Of a DNA stretch of 64,000 bases, positions 31,468 to 41,030 are shown piece by piece (positions within the stretch are counted from its first letter, which is position 1; each line of letters starts with the position of its first letter). The stretch comes from Kyrpidia spormannii (GTDB taxonomy: Bacteria > Bacillota > Bacilli > Kyrpidiales > Kyrpidiaceae). Under the pieces are notes generated by a model. It had not been told where the DNA came from. It worked only from the letters and a program-made list of their open reading frames with translations, and searched no databases. The stretch lies in assembly GCF_002804065.1 (NCBI RefSeq), contig NZ_CP024955.1, forward strand, positions 558,001-622,000, written 5' to 3'. The position numbers and the translations under genes were made by a program.

Positions 31468-33309
31468 TCACAGGATCTGAACCCGGTATTCCCGAAGCCA
31501 CTGGTCCACTTGAACTAGGTAGGCGTAGAGCTGGGGGAGGCGCATCAGTTGCCCGAACCAGGGGATGTCGAATTCCCCTTCGGCCTGGAGCCATTTGTTC
31601 ACCGACTCCCGGTGGATGAGTGGCAACAGGGGGGATGTGGGATCGGCGAGCACCTCTTGAAGGGCGCTTCGGCAGGCCCGGGCGAAATCGGGGTGATGGG
31701 TTTTCGGGAACGGGCTTTTTTTTCGCCAGAGCGCATCTTCGGGCAGGAGCCCCTTCATGGCCACGCGCAACAAGCCCTTTTCCCGTCCGCCGGCCATTTT
31801 TATCGACCAAGGCACATTCCACATATACTCGACCAAGCGGTGATCGCAAAAAGGCACCCGGACTTCTAGGCCGACCGCCATACTCATCCGGTCTTTGCGA
31901 TCGAGGAGGACGGGCATCCAGTGAAAGAGATTCAAGTAAAACATTTCCCGAATCCGGGCATCCTGGGGATTCTCTCCCGGCAGCCTGGGCACCGCATCCA
32001 GGGCTTCGCGGTATCGCCGGCGCACGTATTGCTCAGGTTGCAAATGGTCCACGAGGTCCGGGTGGAGCACCGAGATTCTTTCCTGCATTTTCAATGACCA
32101 GGGAAACATATCTGCTTCAAGGGCCTCTTTTCGATGAAACCACGGATATCCGCCGAATACTTCATCGGCGCATTCGCCGGACAAAGCCACAGTGGCCTCT
32201 TTTTTGATCTCCCGGCAAAAGAGGAGCAGCGATGAGTCGACGTCTGTCATGCCTGGCAGATCCCTCGCCCGCACAGCCTCCCGCAGGGCGTCGGCCACGG
32301 CGCTGGGGGTCAGGGTGACGATCCTGCGATCAACCTGCAGAAAATCTGCCACTCGTTCTGCCCAAGGTCCGTCGGCGGTGGGTTGGAAGGCGTTGGGTTG
32401 GAAATACACGTTGTTATCCACATAATCAATAGAAAAGGTTCTCAGCGGCGGGCGGCCTTGCCGGCGAAAGGCCTGGGCGGCAAAAGCGGTGATGGCGCTG
32501 GAGTCCAGCCCCCCGGAAAGAAGTGCGCACACCGGCACGTCGGACATGAGCTGCCGCCCGACTGTGTCTTCGAGGAGATCCCGCACAGTAGCAATCGTAG
32601 TTTCCAGGTCGTCTTCGTGAGGACGGCTTTCCAGTTTCCAATACTGGCGGTGGTGGAGGCCCCTTCGATCAAAGAGCAAAGCCCATCCGGGCTTGACCTC
32701 ATAGACGTTGCGGAATACGCCGTGGCCCGGAGTGCGTCCGGGTCCCAGGGCAAAAATTTCCGCCAGCCCCTCATTATCCACCTCGGGGCGCACGGCCGGG
32801 TGGGCGAGAAGGCCTTTCAGTTCTGATGCAAACACGAGGCCGTTCTCAAGAGGGGCGTAAAAGAGCGGTTTGACGCCGAGCCTGTCCCGGGCCAGGAACA
32901 ATTCTTGTGCCTGTTCATCCCAAATTCCGATGGCATAGATCCCGTTGAACCGCTCGACACAGGCCGGGCCCCAGTGAGCGTAGGCGACGAGAACCACCTC
33001 GGTATCGCACCGCGTGGCGAAGGTGTAGCCCAGTCTTTCGAGTTGGCGCTGTAGTTCGGCCATGTTGTACAACTCCCCGTTGTACACGATGACCAAGGTG
33101 CGTTCTCCCTGACGCCGGATCATGGGCTGCGCCCCGCCCTCCGGGTCGATGATCGACAGCCTCCGGTGCGCCAATCCGGCCCGGTGGGACATCCAGATGC
33201 CTTCGGCGTCGGGGCCCCGCCAATATTGAACGTCGGCCATGGCTTTCAGCACCGGCCGCTGTCCGGTGATTTCCACATTCCAATCGATCCAACCGGCAAT
33301 CCCGCACAT
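31468..33309 (-). CDS. asnB: Asparagine synthetase (glutamine-hydrolysing)
   Basis: This 613-residue enzyme makes asparagine from aspartate, glutamine and ATP. The N-terminal glutaminase domain has the catalytic cysteine directly after Met (MCGIAGWIDW), RGPDAEGIW and VIVYNGELYN. The synthetase domain has the ATP pyrophosphatase loop LLSGGLDSSAI and ALSGECADEVFGGYPWFH. Length and motifs match the long Firmicutes AsnB type. The ATG codon is fixed by the required Cys2. A monocistronic unit with its own terminator; the space upstream (33310-33438) separates it from the VIT-family gene in the same direction. Confidence 0.96.
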   Translation of the reverse strand: MCGIAGWIDWNVEITGQRPVLKAMADVQYWRGPDAEGIWMSHRAGLAHRRLSIIDPEGGAQPMIRRQGERTLVIVYNGELYNMAELQRQLERLGYTFATRCDTEVVLVAYAHWGPACVERFNGIYAIGIWDEQAQELFLARDRLGVKPLFYAPLENGLVFASELKGLLAHPAVRPEVDNEGLAEIFALGPGRTPGHGVFRNVYEVKPGWALLFDRRGLHHRQYWKLESRPHEDDLETTIATVRDLLEDTVGRQLMSDVPVCALLSGGLDSSAITAFAAQAFRRQGRPPLRTFSIDYVDNNVYFQPNAFQPTADGPWAERVADFLQVDRRIVTLTPSAVADALREAVRARDLPGMTDVDSSLLLFCREIKKEATVALSGECADEVFGGYPWFHRKEALEADMFPWSLKMQERISVLHPDLVDHLQPEQYVRRRYREALDAVPRLPGENPQDARIREMFYLNLFHWMPVLLDRKDRMSMAVGLEVRVPFCDHRLVEYMWNVPWSIKMAGGREKGLLRVAMKGLLPEDALWRKKSPFPKTHHPDFARACRSALQEVLADPTSPLLPLIHRESVNKWLQAEGEFDIPWFGQLMRLPQLYAYLVQVDQWLREYRVQIL

Positions 33310-33438
33310 GTCGTCCCTACCCCCTTCGGGCGCCTGGCATCACCAGGGCGATCGCCCAGTCTGTGGTAGGGTATGCGGGGTCATATCGATGGGTGACTCC
33401 GGGGGTGACGCGGGAAACCTGTTGCCCAGCGGGCGGGG

Positions 33439-34146
33439 TCAGGCGATGAACTTTGCAACGAGAAAGGCTACGCCGGCGGCGAGACCGCCTACCACCGTGG
33501 TTTGCCAGGCGCTTTTCCAGGGCTTCACGCCGGTGAATTTACCCTTGACAAAGCCGAAGATAAAGAGAGCGATTAGCGTGACGACCACCGAGATTATCAG
33601 GGCAGTCACAGGATTGGCCATCAGCATGTAGGGTGCCAGGGGGATGATGCCGCCGGCGATGTACGAGAGGCCGATGGTGAGGGAACTGTTTCGGGCCCGT
33701 TTGGGCTCGGGTTCTTCGAGACCCAATTCGAACTTCATCATGAAGTCGACCCACCGGCGGGGGTCCCGGCTCAGGGCGCGGATCACCGGCTCCGCTTCTT
33801 GCTCATTCAGCCCCCACTGAGTGAGGATGTCCCGGACTTCTTGTTTTTCCCGGTCGGGCAGCTCCACGACTTCCGTTCGTTCTCGTTCCAATTCGGCAAA
33901 ATAATGTTCCCGGTCCGTTCGGGCCGCCAGGTAGCCCCCCAATCCCATGGCGATGGCTCCGGCGGCGATTTCTGCCACCCCTGCAGTCACGATCAACGTG
34001 GTGACAGAGACCGCTCCCGACAAGCCGGCCGCCAAGGCAAAGGGCACCGTGAGCCCGTCCGCCATGCCGATGACGATATCCCGAATGACGTCCGGAGCGG
34101 TAAAATGTTCTTCTACGTGCGCAGTTTGTTGGGCCGATTGCTCCAT
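33439..34146 (-). CDS. VIT1/CCC1-family metal transporter
   Basis: This 235-residue protein begins with the family signature DVIRDIVIGMADGLTVPFAL. It has two N-terminal membrane helices, a cytoplasmic helical segment rich in Glu (REHYFAELERERTEVVELPD, which may bind metal) and three C-terminal helices (SYIAGGIIPLAPYML onward). Eukaryotic and plant relatives move iron or manganese into vacuoles. Bacterial ones probably export Fe2+ or Mn2+ or store it in compartments. The ATG at 34146 follows GGAGGAG; an earlier start at 34200 adds an unrelated Cys-containing segment. It lies between trpB and asnB in the same direction but with clear gaps. Confidence 0.85.
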   Translation of the reverse strand: MEQSAQQTAHVEEHFTAPDVIRDIVIGMADGLTVPFALAAGLSGAVSVTTLIVTAGVAEIAAGAIAMGLGGYLAARTDREHYFAELERERTEVVELPDREKQEVRDILTQWGLNEQEAEPVIRALSRDPRRWVDFMMKFELGLEEPEPKRARNSSLTIGLSYIAGGIIPLAPYMLMANPVTALIISVVVTLIALFIFGFVKGKFTGVKPWKSAWQTTVVGGLAAGVAFLVAKFIA

Positions 34147-34277
34147 GGGGCGTTCTCCTCCGTCGCGATGCATGTATCCACATGATTCACATGGTGTCAT
34201 TGTACCACGCGCCCGCTTTCAAGACACGGTCGCCCAAGGGGTAACGGCTGCCAAACATCTTGTGAAGAAGATGTGAC

Positions 34278-34318
34278 AAAAAACCTTCCGGGGGCCGGTG
34301 ATGCCCGGGAAGGTTTTG
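34278..34318 (-). terminator. Intrinsic terminator after trpB
   Basis: The minus strand has aaaaccttcccgggcatcac followed by the complementary arm ending in ggaaggtttttt, an AT-framed stem with a T-run. It lies 31 bases past the trpB stop. Confidence 0.85.
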
Positions 34319-34349
34319 TCGAGGGCCGGAACAGGTTGTTTCTGTTCTT

Positions 34350-35564
34350 TTAGGCTTTTGCCGCTTGTTCGGGGGTGCGGCCCAACATTTCGGCGACCTG
34401 GGCGACGTCTTTGTCCCCCCGGCCGCTGAGGTTGACAATAATGATCTCGTCCTTTGGACGCTGGGCTGCCAGTTTGGTGGCATAGGCCACGGCGTGGCTC
34501 GACTCCAGGGCAGGAATAATCCCTTCGGTTTTGGATAAATTCAGGAAAGCATCCAGGGCCTCCTGATCGTTCACAGCGACGTACTGAGCCCGGCCAATGG
34601 CCTTGTAGTAGCTGTGCTCCGGTCCAACCCCGGGATAATCCAATCCGGCGCTGATCGACCAGCATTTTTCCGGGTCGGGCATGACATAGGAGCGGAATCC
34701 ATGCAGCACGTCGACTTCCCCGACATTGAGGGGGGCGGCGTGATACCCCGTATCCAGGCCCTTACCGGCCGGTTCGACTCCGATGATTTTGACGGAAAGG
34801 TCCTCCACAAAGGGATAAAAGAGACCGATGGCGTTAGACCCGCCCCCAACCGCCGCCACCACATAATCCGGGAGCCGGCCTTCTTTCTCCAGGATCTGGG
34901 CCCTGGCTTCCTGTCCGATGACAGACTGAAAATGGCGGACCATCAAGGGGTAGGGGTGGGGCCCCACCGCCGACCCGAGCAGGTAAAAGCTGTCGGGGTG
35001 CCCGGCGAAATACATGAGTGCTTCGTCCACCGCTTCTTTCAGGGTGCGGTTCCCGGATGTGGCGGGGATGACCTTGGCCCCGAGCAACTCCATGCGGAAG
35101 ACGTTGAGCGCCTGGCGCTTCATGTCCAGTTCGCCCATAAAAATCAAACATTCCAATCCCATGAGGGCCGCGGCGGTGGCGGTGGCCACCCCGTGCTGCC
35201 CGGCCCCGGTTTCGGCGATGATCCGCTTTTTCCCGAGGCGTTTCGCCAGCAGGATTTGGCCCAATGTGTTGTTGATCTTGTGGGCTCCGGTGTGGTTCAG
35301 GTCTTCCCGCTTGAGGTAGATCTTGGCTCCGCCCACCTGGTCCGACAGCCGCTTGGCGAAATACAGGGGGTTGGGCCGGCCCGCGTAGTCCTTGTAATAG
35401 GCCTGGAGCTCGGCGTTGAAGTCCGGGTCGTCTTTGTAACGGGCAAAGGCCTCGGCCACCTCGTCCAGCGCCTTTTGAAGCTCCGGCGGCACAAAGCTCC
35501 CCCCGAAAGTCTGATCCCCTTCACCAAAAATGCCAGTTTTCTCGTCCACTTTAAGAATGCTCAA
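34350..35564 (-). CDS. trpB: Tryptophan synthase beta chain, stand-alone
   Basis: This 404-residue PLP enzyme joins indole and serine to give tryptophan. It has the catalytic lysine in [16 protein letters not shown], the phosphate loop [25 protein letters not shown] and the monovalent-cation region near LSGRGDKD. The motifs are those of TrpB1, the form that normally pairs with TrpA. No trpA or other trp gene is nearby, so it either complements an unlinked trpA or works as an indole-salvage enzyme. The ATG at 35564 is used with a purine-rich AGGAGAGA upstream. A terminator follows it. Confidence 0.95.
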   Translation of the reverse strand: MSILKVDEKTGIFGEGDQTFGGSFVPPELQKALDEVAEAFARYKDDPDFNAELQAYYKDYAGRPNPLYFAKRLSDQVGGAKIYLKREDLNHTGAHKINNTLGQILLAKRLGKKRIIAETGAGQHGVATATAAALMGLECLIFMGELDMKRQALNVFRMELLGAKVIPATSGNRTLKEAVDEALMYFAGHPDSFYLLGSAVGPHPYPLMVRHFQSVIGQEARAQILEKEGRLPDYVVAAVGGGSNAIGLFYPFVEDLSVKIIGVEPAGKGLDTGYHAAPLNVGEVDVLHGFRSYVMPDPEKCWSISAGLDYPGVGPEHSYYKAIGRAQYVAVNDQEALDAFLNLSKTEGIIPALESSHAVAYATKLAAQRPKDEIIIVNLSGRGDKDVAQVAEMLGRTPEQAAKA

Positions 35565-35739
35565 CGTCTCTCTCCTCCACTCTGCTCGCCTTTTCGCCGG
35601 GGCAAAAAGCGCCTCATGGTTCTATGGTATCAGATTGGCCCTGGGTTTGTCTGTGGTTTTGCGGTAACCTTTTATTGGTCGGGCGCGTCCTTCTGGTAAC
35701 AACGCTCCAAGGGCGGCCTCAGCGGGGAGGGCGGAACCT

Positions 35740-36297
35740 GTGGACGAGGAAGAGCGCCGGGAACAATTGGTCCGATGGATGCGGGAACACGGTGAAGCGG
35801 TGTTGCACCTGGCGTATTTTTACGTCCGAGACCGCCATATGGCGGAGGATGTGTTTCAAGACACGTTTCTGCGCGTGTATTCAGAGATGGATAAACTGCG
35901 GGATGAAGGGGCGGCCAAAACCTGGATCCTGCGGATCACCGCAAATCTGTGCCGAGACCGTTTTCGGTCCTGGGTGTATAAAAGGGTGCTTTTACCCGGC
36001 GACGAAAATCTGCCCCAGGGGATGGCCGCCTCTGCCGAGCAGGAGGCCGTGGCGTCTTTGGAGCGGCGCAGGCTGTTGGACCTTATGTTCCGTCTTCCCC
36101 TCATGGATCGCGAGGTGTTGATCTACCATTACTATTGCGAACTCAAAACGAACGAGATTGCCCAGGTTCTCCGCATTGATCCCGGTGCAGTGCGGGTGAG
36201 GTTGCACCGGGCCCGGCGGCGGTTGAAAGACATGTTGCGCGAGGAGGGATCGGCGGATGAACGACGATCTCACGCGGAAGCTGGAACAGATGGCTGA
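35740..36297 (+). CDS. ECF-type RNA polymerase sigma factor
   Basis: This 185-residue sigma factor has region 2 (EAVLHLAYFYVRDRHMAEDV, FQDTFLRVYSEMDKL) and region 4 (LPLMDREVLIYHYYCELKTN, EIAQVLRIDPGAVRVRLHRA) and no region 3. The GTG start at 35740 follows GGGAGGGCGG. The next gene begins 41 bases before its stop and encodes a single-pass membrane protein whose N-terminal 50 residues are cytoplasmic, the layout expected of a sigma/anti-sigma pair. The pair resembles the SigV/SigX/SigW group of envelope-stress regulators, but its signal is unknown. Confidence 0.9.
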   Translation: MDEEERREQLVRWMREHGEAVLHLAYFYVRDRHMAEDVFQDTFLRVYSEMDKLRDEGAAKTWILRITANLCRDRFRSWVYKRVLLPGDENLPQGMAASAEQEAVASLERRRLLDLMFRLPLMDREVLIYHYYCELKTNEIAQVLRIDPGAVRVRLHRARRRLKDMLREEGSADERRSHAEAGTDG

Positions 36298-37690
36298 GGA
36301 TGCCCGTAAAACGGTGTTTCGCGGGTGGGGAGTGTCTGAGGATCTCATCGAGCGGACGTTAGCCCGGGTAGAAGCGCGCAACAGACGGCGTTCGCGATGG
36401 GCGGCACGGTGGCTGTTGGGGGTGGCGAGCGTTTTGCTCGCACTCGCCGGGGTGGGGGCGGCGACGCTCTCTATGCTCAGACAGCCGTTCGGCCGAGATG
36501 TGGGCCAGCCGGCCATTGAGTCCGTAACAACTCCTCCGGCCGGGGCGGGGGGAGCCAACCAAACTGAGGAGCGGGTGAACAGTGAGCCGGCGGCGACCAC
36601 GGCAGCCGTGGATATCGCCCCTCCTCAGCCCCACGCGGCGATCGACCCGGCGGTTCTTCCGGTGGCCCGGGATGTGGTGAGCCGAAGCCTCGTCCCGGTG
36701 GTTCTTCCGGGAGTAGTGCCGAGACCCGCCGTCCCGGGATTGACCGGGAGCGAGGGGCGGGTGAAGGTGACGGACCAAATTCTTGGGAGCGGCTACTTGG
36801 TGGAGGCGGGGTGGTTAAACGGGGGGGAGCCGGATTCAACCCCCATTTCTGAAGCGAACCGGCTGGTGTCCTTTGGAGGCACGCGGCGGGATGCGGCCCC
36901 GACGACCTTTCTCGACACGGTGAGAGATCGGCTGGCCGCCGTGGATCCAGTGGTTTTGGATGGCGGTTTTCCGGCCCGGCGCTTGGTGTTGAAAGATACC
37001 GGAGGAGATGTCGTCACATGGAGCGCCGGAGGATGGACCTACGTAACGGCTGGTTTATTTCGGGGCCGCCCCGGGGATGTGGCGGTTACGGAGGCCAGCC
37101 GTTTGGCTAAAGATCTGGCCTCGGGGGCGCCGGTGGCGCCTGGCGCGGCCCAGGGCACGATTCAGGTGCTCGATTTGGGCAACCGGCCCACCGTAGAAGT
37201 GAATTGGACCTACGGCGGCAAGGTGTGGTACTCCGTATCCGGCACTTCGGTGGCGGAGGTCCTGAGCGTGGCCCGGTCGATGCGCCCGGTGCCCCCTGCG
37301 TCGGCACCCCGGATGAAGGTGCCGTTTGTCGAGGAGTGGAAGGATCTGTCCCGGCAGCCCGGGCCGCCGGCGCTCTTCTCTCCCCCGGCTCCCGCCGTTC
37401 GCCTGTCCCAAGGGGTGGCCGCCGACCGGCAGTGGTTGGCTTCCCACGGAGTTCACCTCGGAGCTTGGGCGCGGGAGGACCATACAGGCAGTCGACTTTA
37501 CGTGACGGGTGCGATGGTGGCGGATGTCACCTTTGAACGGGGAACGTTGGTGGTGGCTGTGACGAAAACCCCTCACGGTGAAGGAGCTGAAAGTGTCATC
37601 TGGAGCAACTACTGGGTGCCGGTTACACAATCGATCCGGGTGGTGGATGACGCGGGACGAGTGTTGGTGGAGATTCCTGTATCCCCATGA
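36257..37690 (+). CDS. Single-pass membrane protein with large outer domain; likely anti-sigma factor
   Basis: This 477-residue protein overlaps the sigma gene by 41 bases and is therefore translationally coupled. Residues 1-50 are cytoplasmic and charged (LEQMAEDARKTVFRGWGV). One membrane helix lies at about 52-72 (WLLGVASVLLALAGVGAATL). A Pro/Ala/Thr-rich linker follows to about 170, and then a beta-rich outer region of about 300 residues. Within it, two segments have a similar pattern (GDVVTWSAGGWTYVTAG and RPTVEVNWTYGGKVWYSV), hinting at repeated folds. No catalytic motif is recognisable. By position it probably holds the sigma factor at the membrane until an outside signal is detected. 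It ends at a terminator. Confidence 0.7.
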   Translation: MNDDLTRKLEQMAEDARKTVFRGWGVSEDLIERTLARVEARNRRRSRWAARWLLGVASVLLALAGVGAATLSMLRQPFGRDVGQPAIESVTTPPAGAGGANQTEERVNSEPAATTAAVDIAPPQPHAAIDPAVLPVARDVVSRSLVPVVLPGVVPRPAVPGLTGSEGRVKVTDQILGSGYLVEAGWLNGGEPDSTPISEANRLVSFGGTRRDAAPTTFLDTVRDRLAAVDPVVLDGGFPARRLVLKDTGGDVVTWSAGGWTYVTAGLFRGRPGDVAVTEASRLAKDLASGAPVAPGAAQGTIQVLDLGNRPTVEVNWTYGGKVWYSVSGTSVAEVLSVARSMRPVPPASAPRMKVPFVEEWKDLSRQPGPPALFSPPAPAVRLSQGVAADRQWLASHGVHLGAWAREDHTGSRLYVTGAMVADVTFERGTLVVAVTKTPHGEGAESVIWSNYWVPVTQSIRVVDDAGRVLVEIPVSP

Positions 37691-37757
37691 ATCCGGGACG
37701 GGGCGTTTACGCGCCGGACGTTCCGGTTGTGGATAGACGGTACAACCTCTCGGCAGG

Positions 37758-37784
37758 AAAAAAGGGGGCCTGGTGGCCCCCTTT
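37758..37784. terminator. Intrinsic terminator after the ECF operon
   Basis: AAAAAA, stem gggggcc-tggt-ggccccc, then TTT. It is symmetrical enough to work in both directions and isolates the sigma-54 activator gene that follows. Confidence 0.85.
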
Positions 37785-37801
37785 ACGCGAGGGACGGGTT
37801 C

Positions 37802-37843
37802 TTGTATGCTAGAAACAGTTGTACAATATGAACACATGTACAA
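37802..37843 (+). promoter_or_regulatory. Promoter/operator region of the CBS-PAS sigma-54 activator
   Basis: A 6-bp inverted repeat, ttgtac (37819-37824) and gtacaa (37838-37843), lies 31-55 bases before the start. The string cttgtatgctagaaacag next to it closely resembles ctcgtatgataaataaacaa upstream of the biotin carboxylase gene (41141 onward). Both are followed by TGTACA and, about 10 bases on, GAACA. A common operator or promoter is likely. Confidence 0.45.
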
Positions 37844-37873
37844 GATTCGGACGTTCCGCCGGGAGGTGAGCCT

Positions 37874-40009
37874 GTGAAGGTCGGCGATTGTTATACACCG
37901 GGTGCGGCAATTCTGGCCCCGGGTGACACCTTGGCGGACGTGATGAGAGCGTTTTTGCGTCACCGCCTGGATATCGCCTGTGTCCTGAACGATCGCGGCC
38001 ATCTGGACGGCATTGTCAGCAAGTACGCCCTTTATCGCGCTTTGCTAGCCGGCGCGGGCCTGGATTCACCGGTCGGGTCCTTGGTGCGTCGGGACGTGGT
38101 GGTCCTGCGCATGGAAGATTCCCTGGAGTCGGCCAAGGACACCCTTCTTCACAGCGGGGTGGGTCACGGCGTGGTGGTGGACCGGGAGGGGCAGGTCTGT
38201 GGGGTGATGGGCAAATCGGACATTATCCGCGGCTTTTTGCTTGACACGGAGATGCGCGCCCAGCAAGTGACGGTTCTGCTGGATCACTTGCAGGAAGCGG
38301 TGGTGTTCATCGACCGGGAACAGCGGGTTCAGGCGATGAACCAGGCGGCGGAAGCCCTTTTTCACGTGGACAAAGATGTGGTCTTGGGCACCCCGGTGGC
38401 CAAATGGTTGCCCGAGTTGGCGGGGGTGGTGGCGGACGCCGTGGAGCGCTCGATCGCCCTTCCGGCCGGACGGTTGGAAATTGGCGATACGGTCACTCTC
38501 ACGTCCGTGTCGCCCATCGGGGGGAGCCGGAATGCTGCGGGGGCAATGGCGGTAATTCGGGATATCACCACGTTGGAGGCCATTGCTGAGGAATTGGAAA
38601 CGACAAAAAATCTTCAGCACACCCTTCAGCACGCCGTGGCCTTGTCCTATGATGGAATTGCCGTGGTGGACCCGGAGGGCCGGATTACCGTGGCCAACGA
38701 CGCCCTGGCCGAGATTCTCGACGCCGACCGGGAGAGTTTGGTGGGGCGGCCGTGGGGGGAGGCGGTTCCCGATGTCTCCCTTCGACGAGTCCTGGAGGGG
38801 CGGGAAGTGGAAGGGCAGGTGTATACGCTCCGGGGCAGGCCATGTCTGATCACCCAAGAACCCATCGAACGCTCGGGTAAATGCGTCGGGGCGATCATCA
38901 AGGTGATCTGGCGCCGCCTGGACGAATGGCGGGATCTTTTCCGCAGGCTCGAACAGTTAGAGCGGGAGGTCAATTACTACCGGGGCGAGTGGCAGCGGTC
39001 CCATCGATCCTCCTCGGCTTTTGATGCCATTGTCGGCCGGGACACGGCTATGGAAGCGCTCAAACGCGAGGCCCGTCTCGCGGCCAGCACCACTTCCACC
39101 GTGCTGATCACCGGGGAGAGCGGAACCGGGAAAGAACTTTTTGCCCGGGCGATCCACCAGGAGTCGGGACGTCCCGGGGCTTTTGTGGCTGTCAATTGCG
39201 CCGCGGTGCCGGCGGAGTTGTTGGAGTCGGAATTCTTCGGTTATGTGGAAGGCGCATTCACCGGGGCGCGCCGGGGTGGAAAACCGGGAAAGTTTGAATT
39301 GGCCGACCGAGGGACCCTGTTCTTGGACGAGATCGGGGACATGCCCTTGGCCCTGCAGAGCAAGTTGCTGCGTTTCTTGCAGGAGCAGGTGTTTGAGCGG
39401 GTGGGGGATGTCCGCCCTCGACAGGTGGACGTCCGGATCATCGCCGCAACACATCAGGATCTGGAAGAGATGGTACGAAACGGGCTGTTTCGGGAGGATT
39501 TGTACTACCGCATTCATGTCGTTCATTTGAAGATTCCGCCGCTCCGAGACCGGCTGGGGGATCTGCCGCTTTTATGTCAAGCCCTGATTCAAAAATTGAA
39601 TGGCAAACTCAACCGGCAAGTGAAGGGCGTGTCCCCGGAGGCTTTTGAGCGGCTCCGGGCCTACTCCTGGCCGGGGAATGTCCGGCAGTTGGAAAATGTC
39701 CTGGAGCGGGCGATGAACCTCGGGGTGTCGGATATGATCGACGTGGCAGATCTCCCCAAGGAGATGCGGGGGGTAAATTCGCGAATTTCCCGTACTCCGG
39801 AACCGGCCGGGGCGGAAGGGCCGCCCAGGCCCCGGGGCCGCAGTCGCGAAGCGTGGGAGAAGGAATGGGTGCTTGGCGCCCTGGAAGAAGCAGGTGGAAA
39901 TCGCACCCGGGCCGCTCAAATCCTCGGAATCAGCCGGTCGACCTTGTATCATAAACTGCGAAAATACAGGATTGAAGAGGAAGTTCGTTTTCGCCTCGGC
40001 GCAACATGA
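37874..40009 (+). CDS. Sigma-54-dependent activator with CBS, two PAS, AAA+ and Fis-type HTH domains
   Basis: This 711-residue enhancer-binding protein has a pair of CBS domains (1-122) for an adenosine ligand and two PAS domains (about 130-235 and 250-345). The AAA+ domain has Walker A TGESGTGKE (413-421), the sigma-54 contact loop GAFTGA (460-465) and Walker B GTLFLDEIGDM. The C-terminal Fis-type helix-turn-helix is NRTRAAQILGISRSTLYHKL. It should drive -24/-12 promoters when its sensor part is relieved. A canonical sigma-54 promoter lies 1 kb downstream, ahead of the biotin carboxylase operon, which is its likely target. The GTG start at 37874 follows GGGAGG. Confidence 0.93.
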   Translation: MKVGDCYTPGAAILAPGDTLADVMRAFLRHRLDIACVLNDRGHLDGIVSKYALYRALLAGAGLDSPVGSLVRRDVVVLRMEDSLESAKDTLLHSGVGHGVVVDREGQVCGVMGKSDIIRGFLLDTEMRAQQVTVLLDHLQEAVVFIDREQRVQAMNQAAEALFHVDKDVVLGTPVAKWLPELAGVVADAVERSIALPAGRLEIGDTVTLTSVSPIGGSRNAAGAMAVIRDITTLEAIAEELETTKNLQHTLQHAVALSYDGIAVVDPEGRITVANDALAEILDADRESLVGRPWGEAVPDVSLRRVLEGREVEGQVYTLRGRPCLITQEPIERSGKCVGAIIKVIWRRLDEWRDLFRRLEQLEREVNYYRGEWQRSHRSSSAFDAIVGRDTAMEALKREARLAASTTSTVLITGESGTGKELFARAIHQESGRPGAFVAVNCAAVPAELLESEFFGYVEGAFTGARRGGKPGKFELADRGTLFLDEIGDMPLALQSKLLRFLQEQVFERVGDVRPRQVDVRIIAATHQDLEEMVRNGLFREDLYYRIHVVHLKIPPLRDRLGDLPLLCQALIQKLNGKLNRQVKGVSPEAFERLRAYSWPGNVRQLENVLERAMNLGVSDMIDVADLPKEMRGVNSRISRTPEPAGAEGPPRPRGRSREAWEKEWVLGALEEAGGNRTRAAQILGISRSTLYHKLRKYRIEEEVRFRLGAT

Positions 40010-40023
40010 TGGAGGGATGCGCG

Positions 40024-41019
40024 GTGAAACATGTGGTGAAAGGCTTTGAACACGTGCCGGGCGTTCATTGTGGGTCGACGGCTTTGGCCGATGTGCTGAG
40101 GTTTTATGGCCTCCCGTTGGACGAAGCCGCATGTTTTGGCCTCGGGTCGGGATTGGATTTTATCTATGTGGAATCGGACCAACTATCCCCGACCCGCTTT
40201 TTTAATGGACGGACGCCATCTTTGGAGCCTACGTTGTTTCAACATCTGGGACTTGATGTGGATTGGAATCGTTCGGAAACCTTTCCCTGGTCAGCCATCC
40301 GGCAGTACGTGGCCCGGGATATTCCGGTATTTGTGCTCACCGATTTGTATTATCTGGATTACTACAAGACCAAGACCCACTTTTCCCTCCACGGCGTGTT
40401 GGTGGTCGGATTTGACGACGAACGGGGGGTCTGCCTCACGGCGGATACGGACCGTGAAGGGATTCAAGAAACTTCCATCGAGTCGCTCCGTCTGGCCATG
40501 TCTTCCACCGAAGGGGCAGTCCCCCTTTCTTACCCGTGGTTCGCGGTGGAGGCGTTTCCGGAGGTCGACCTCTCCCGGGCGGCCCGCCGGGCCATCGCCC
40601 GGACTGCTTCCCGGATGGTCAGTCCGCCGGATGCAAGTACGGGGATTCCCGCCATGGAGCGGTTTGTGGAGGGCCTCCCTGACTGGGGGGAACTTGCCGA
40701 TTGGAAATGGGCGGCGCGGTTCGGATACCAGGTGATCGAGCGCCGGGGCACCGGGGGCGGTGCCTTCCGGGCGATGTACGCGCGGTTCCTCTCCGAGGCC
40801 CAGTCGCGGTTCGGCGTGGAGGAACTTCGGGAGCTCCAGGCGTCATGGCGAATGGAGCGCATCGCCGGCGGATGGCGGGAGTTGGGCAAGGAATTTCGCC
40901 GGATCAGCGAAGGTCAACAGCCGAAGTTCGCCGCTGCGGCGGTCTTGGCCCGGGAGCTGTTGGAGCAGGAGCGCCAGTTTTTCCAGGATCTGTATTGCCG
41001 TTTTGTCCCGGGGCCGTGA
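40024..41019 (+). CDS. BtrH N-terminal domain / DUF4872 family protein
   Basis: This 331-residue soluble protein begins VKHVVKGFEHVPGVHCGSTA, then LADVLRFYGLPLDEAACFGL, the pattern of BtrH_N proteins with the conserved Cys-Gly-Ser after a His. It continues with FVLTDLYYLDYYKTKTHFSL, HGVLVVGFDDE, matching the rest of the domain and a DUF4872-like C-terminus. In butirosin synthesis BtrH moves an acyl chain from a carrier protein to the antibiotic, using cysteine-type acyl chemistry. Here there is no antibiotic cluster; the neighbours are a sigma-54 activator and a carboxylase operon. An acyltransferase or amidase role is possible but unproven. The GTG at 40024 is chosen because GGAGGG lies just upstream; ATGs at 40006 and 40009 precede that site. 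It starts 14 bases after the activator gene. Confidence 0.8.
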   Translation: MKHVVKGFEHVPGVHCGSTALADVLRFYGLPLDEAACFGLGSGLDFIYVESDQLSPTRFFNGRTPSLEPTLFQHLGLDVDWNRSETFPWSAIRQYVARDIPVFVLTDLYYLDYYKTKTHFSLHGVLVVGFDDERGVCLTADTDREGIQETSIESLRLAMSSTEGAVPLSYPWFAVEAFPEVDLSRAARRAIARTASRMVSPPDASTGIPAMERFVEGLPDWGELADWKWAARFGYQVIERRGTGGGAFRAMYARFLSEAQSRFGVEELRELQASWRMERIAGGWRELGKEFRRISEGQQPKFAAAAVLARELLEQERQFFQDLYCRFVPGP

Positions 41020-41030
41020 TCGGGCTGAAT

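Noticed and set aside
40024-41019. BtrH-like gene as part of an aminoglycoside cluster
   Set aside because: No sugar aminotransferases, glycosyltransferases or carrier proteins of such clusters are present; the context is acyl-CoA metabolism.
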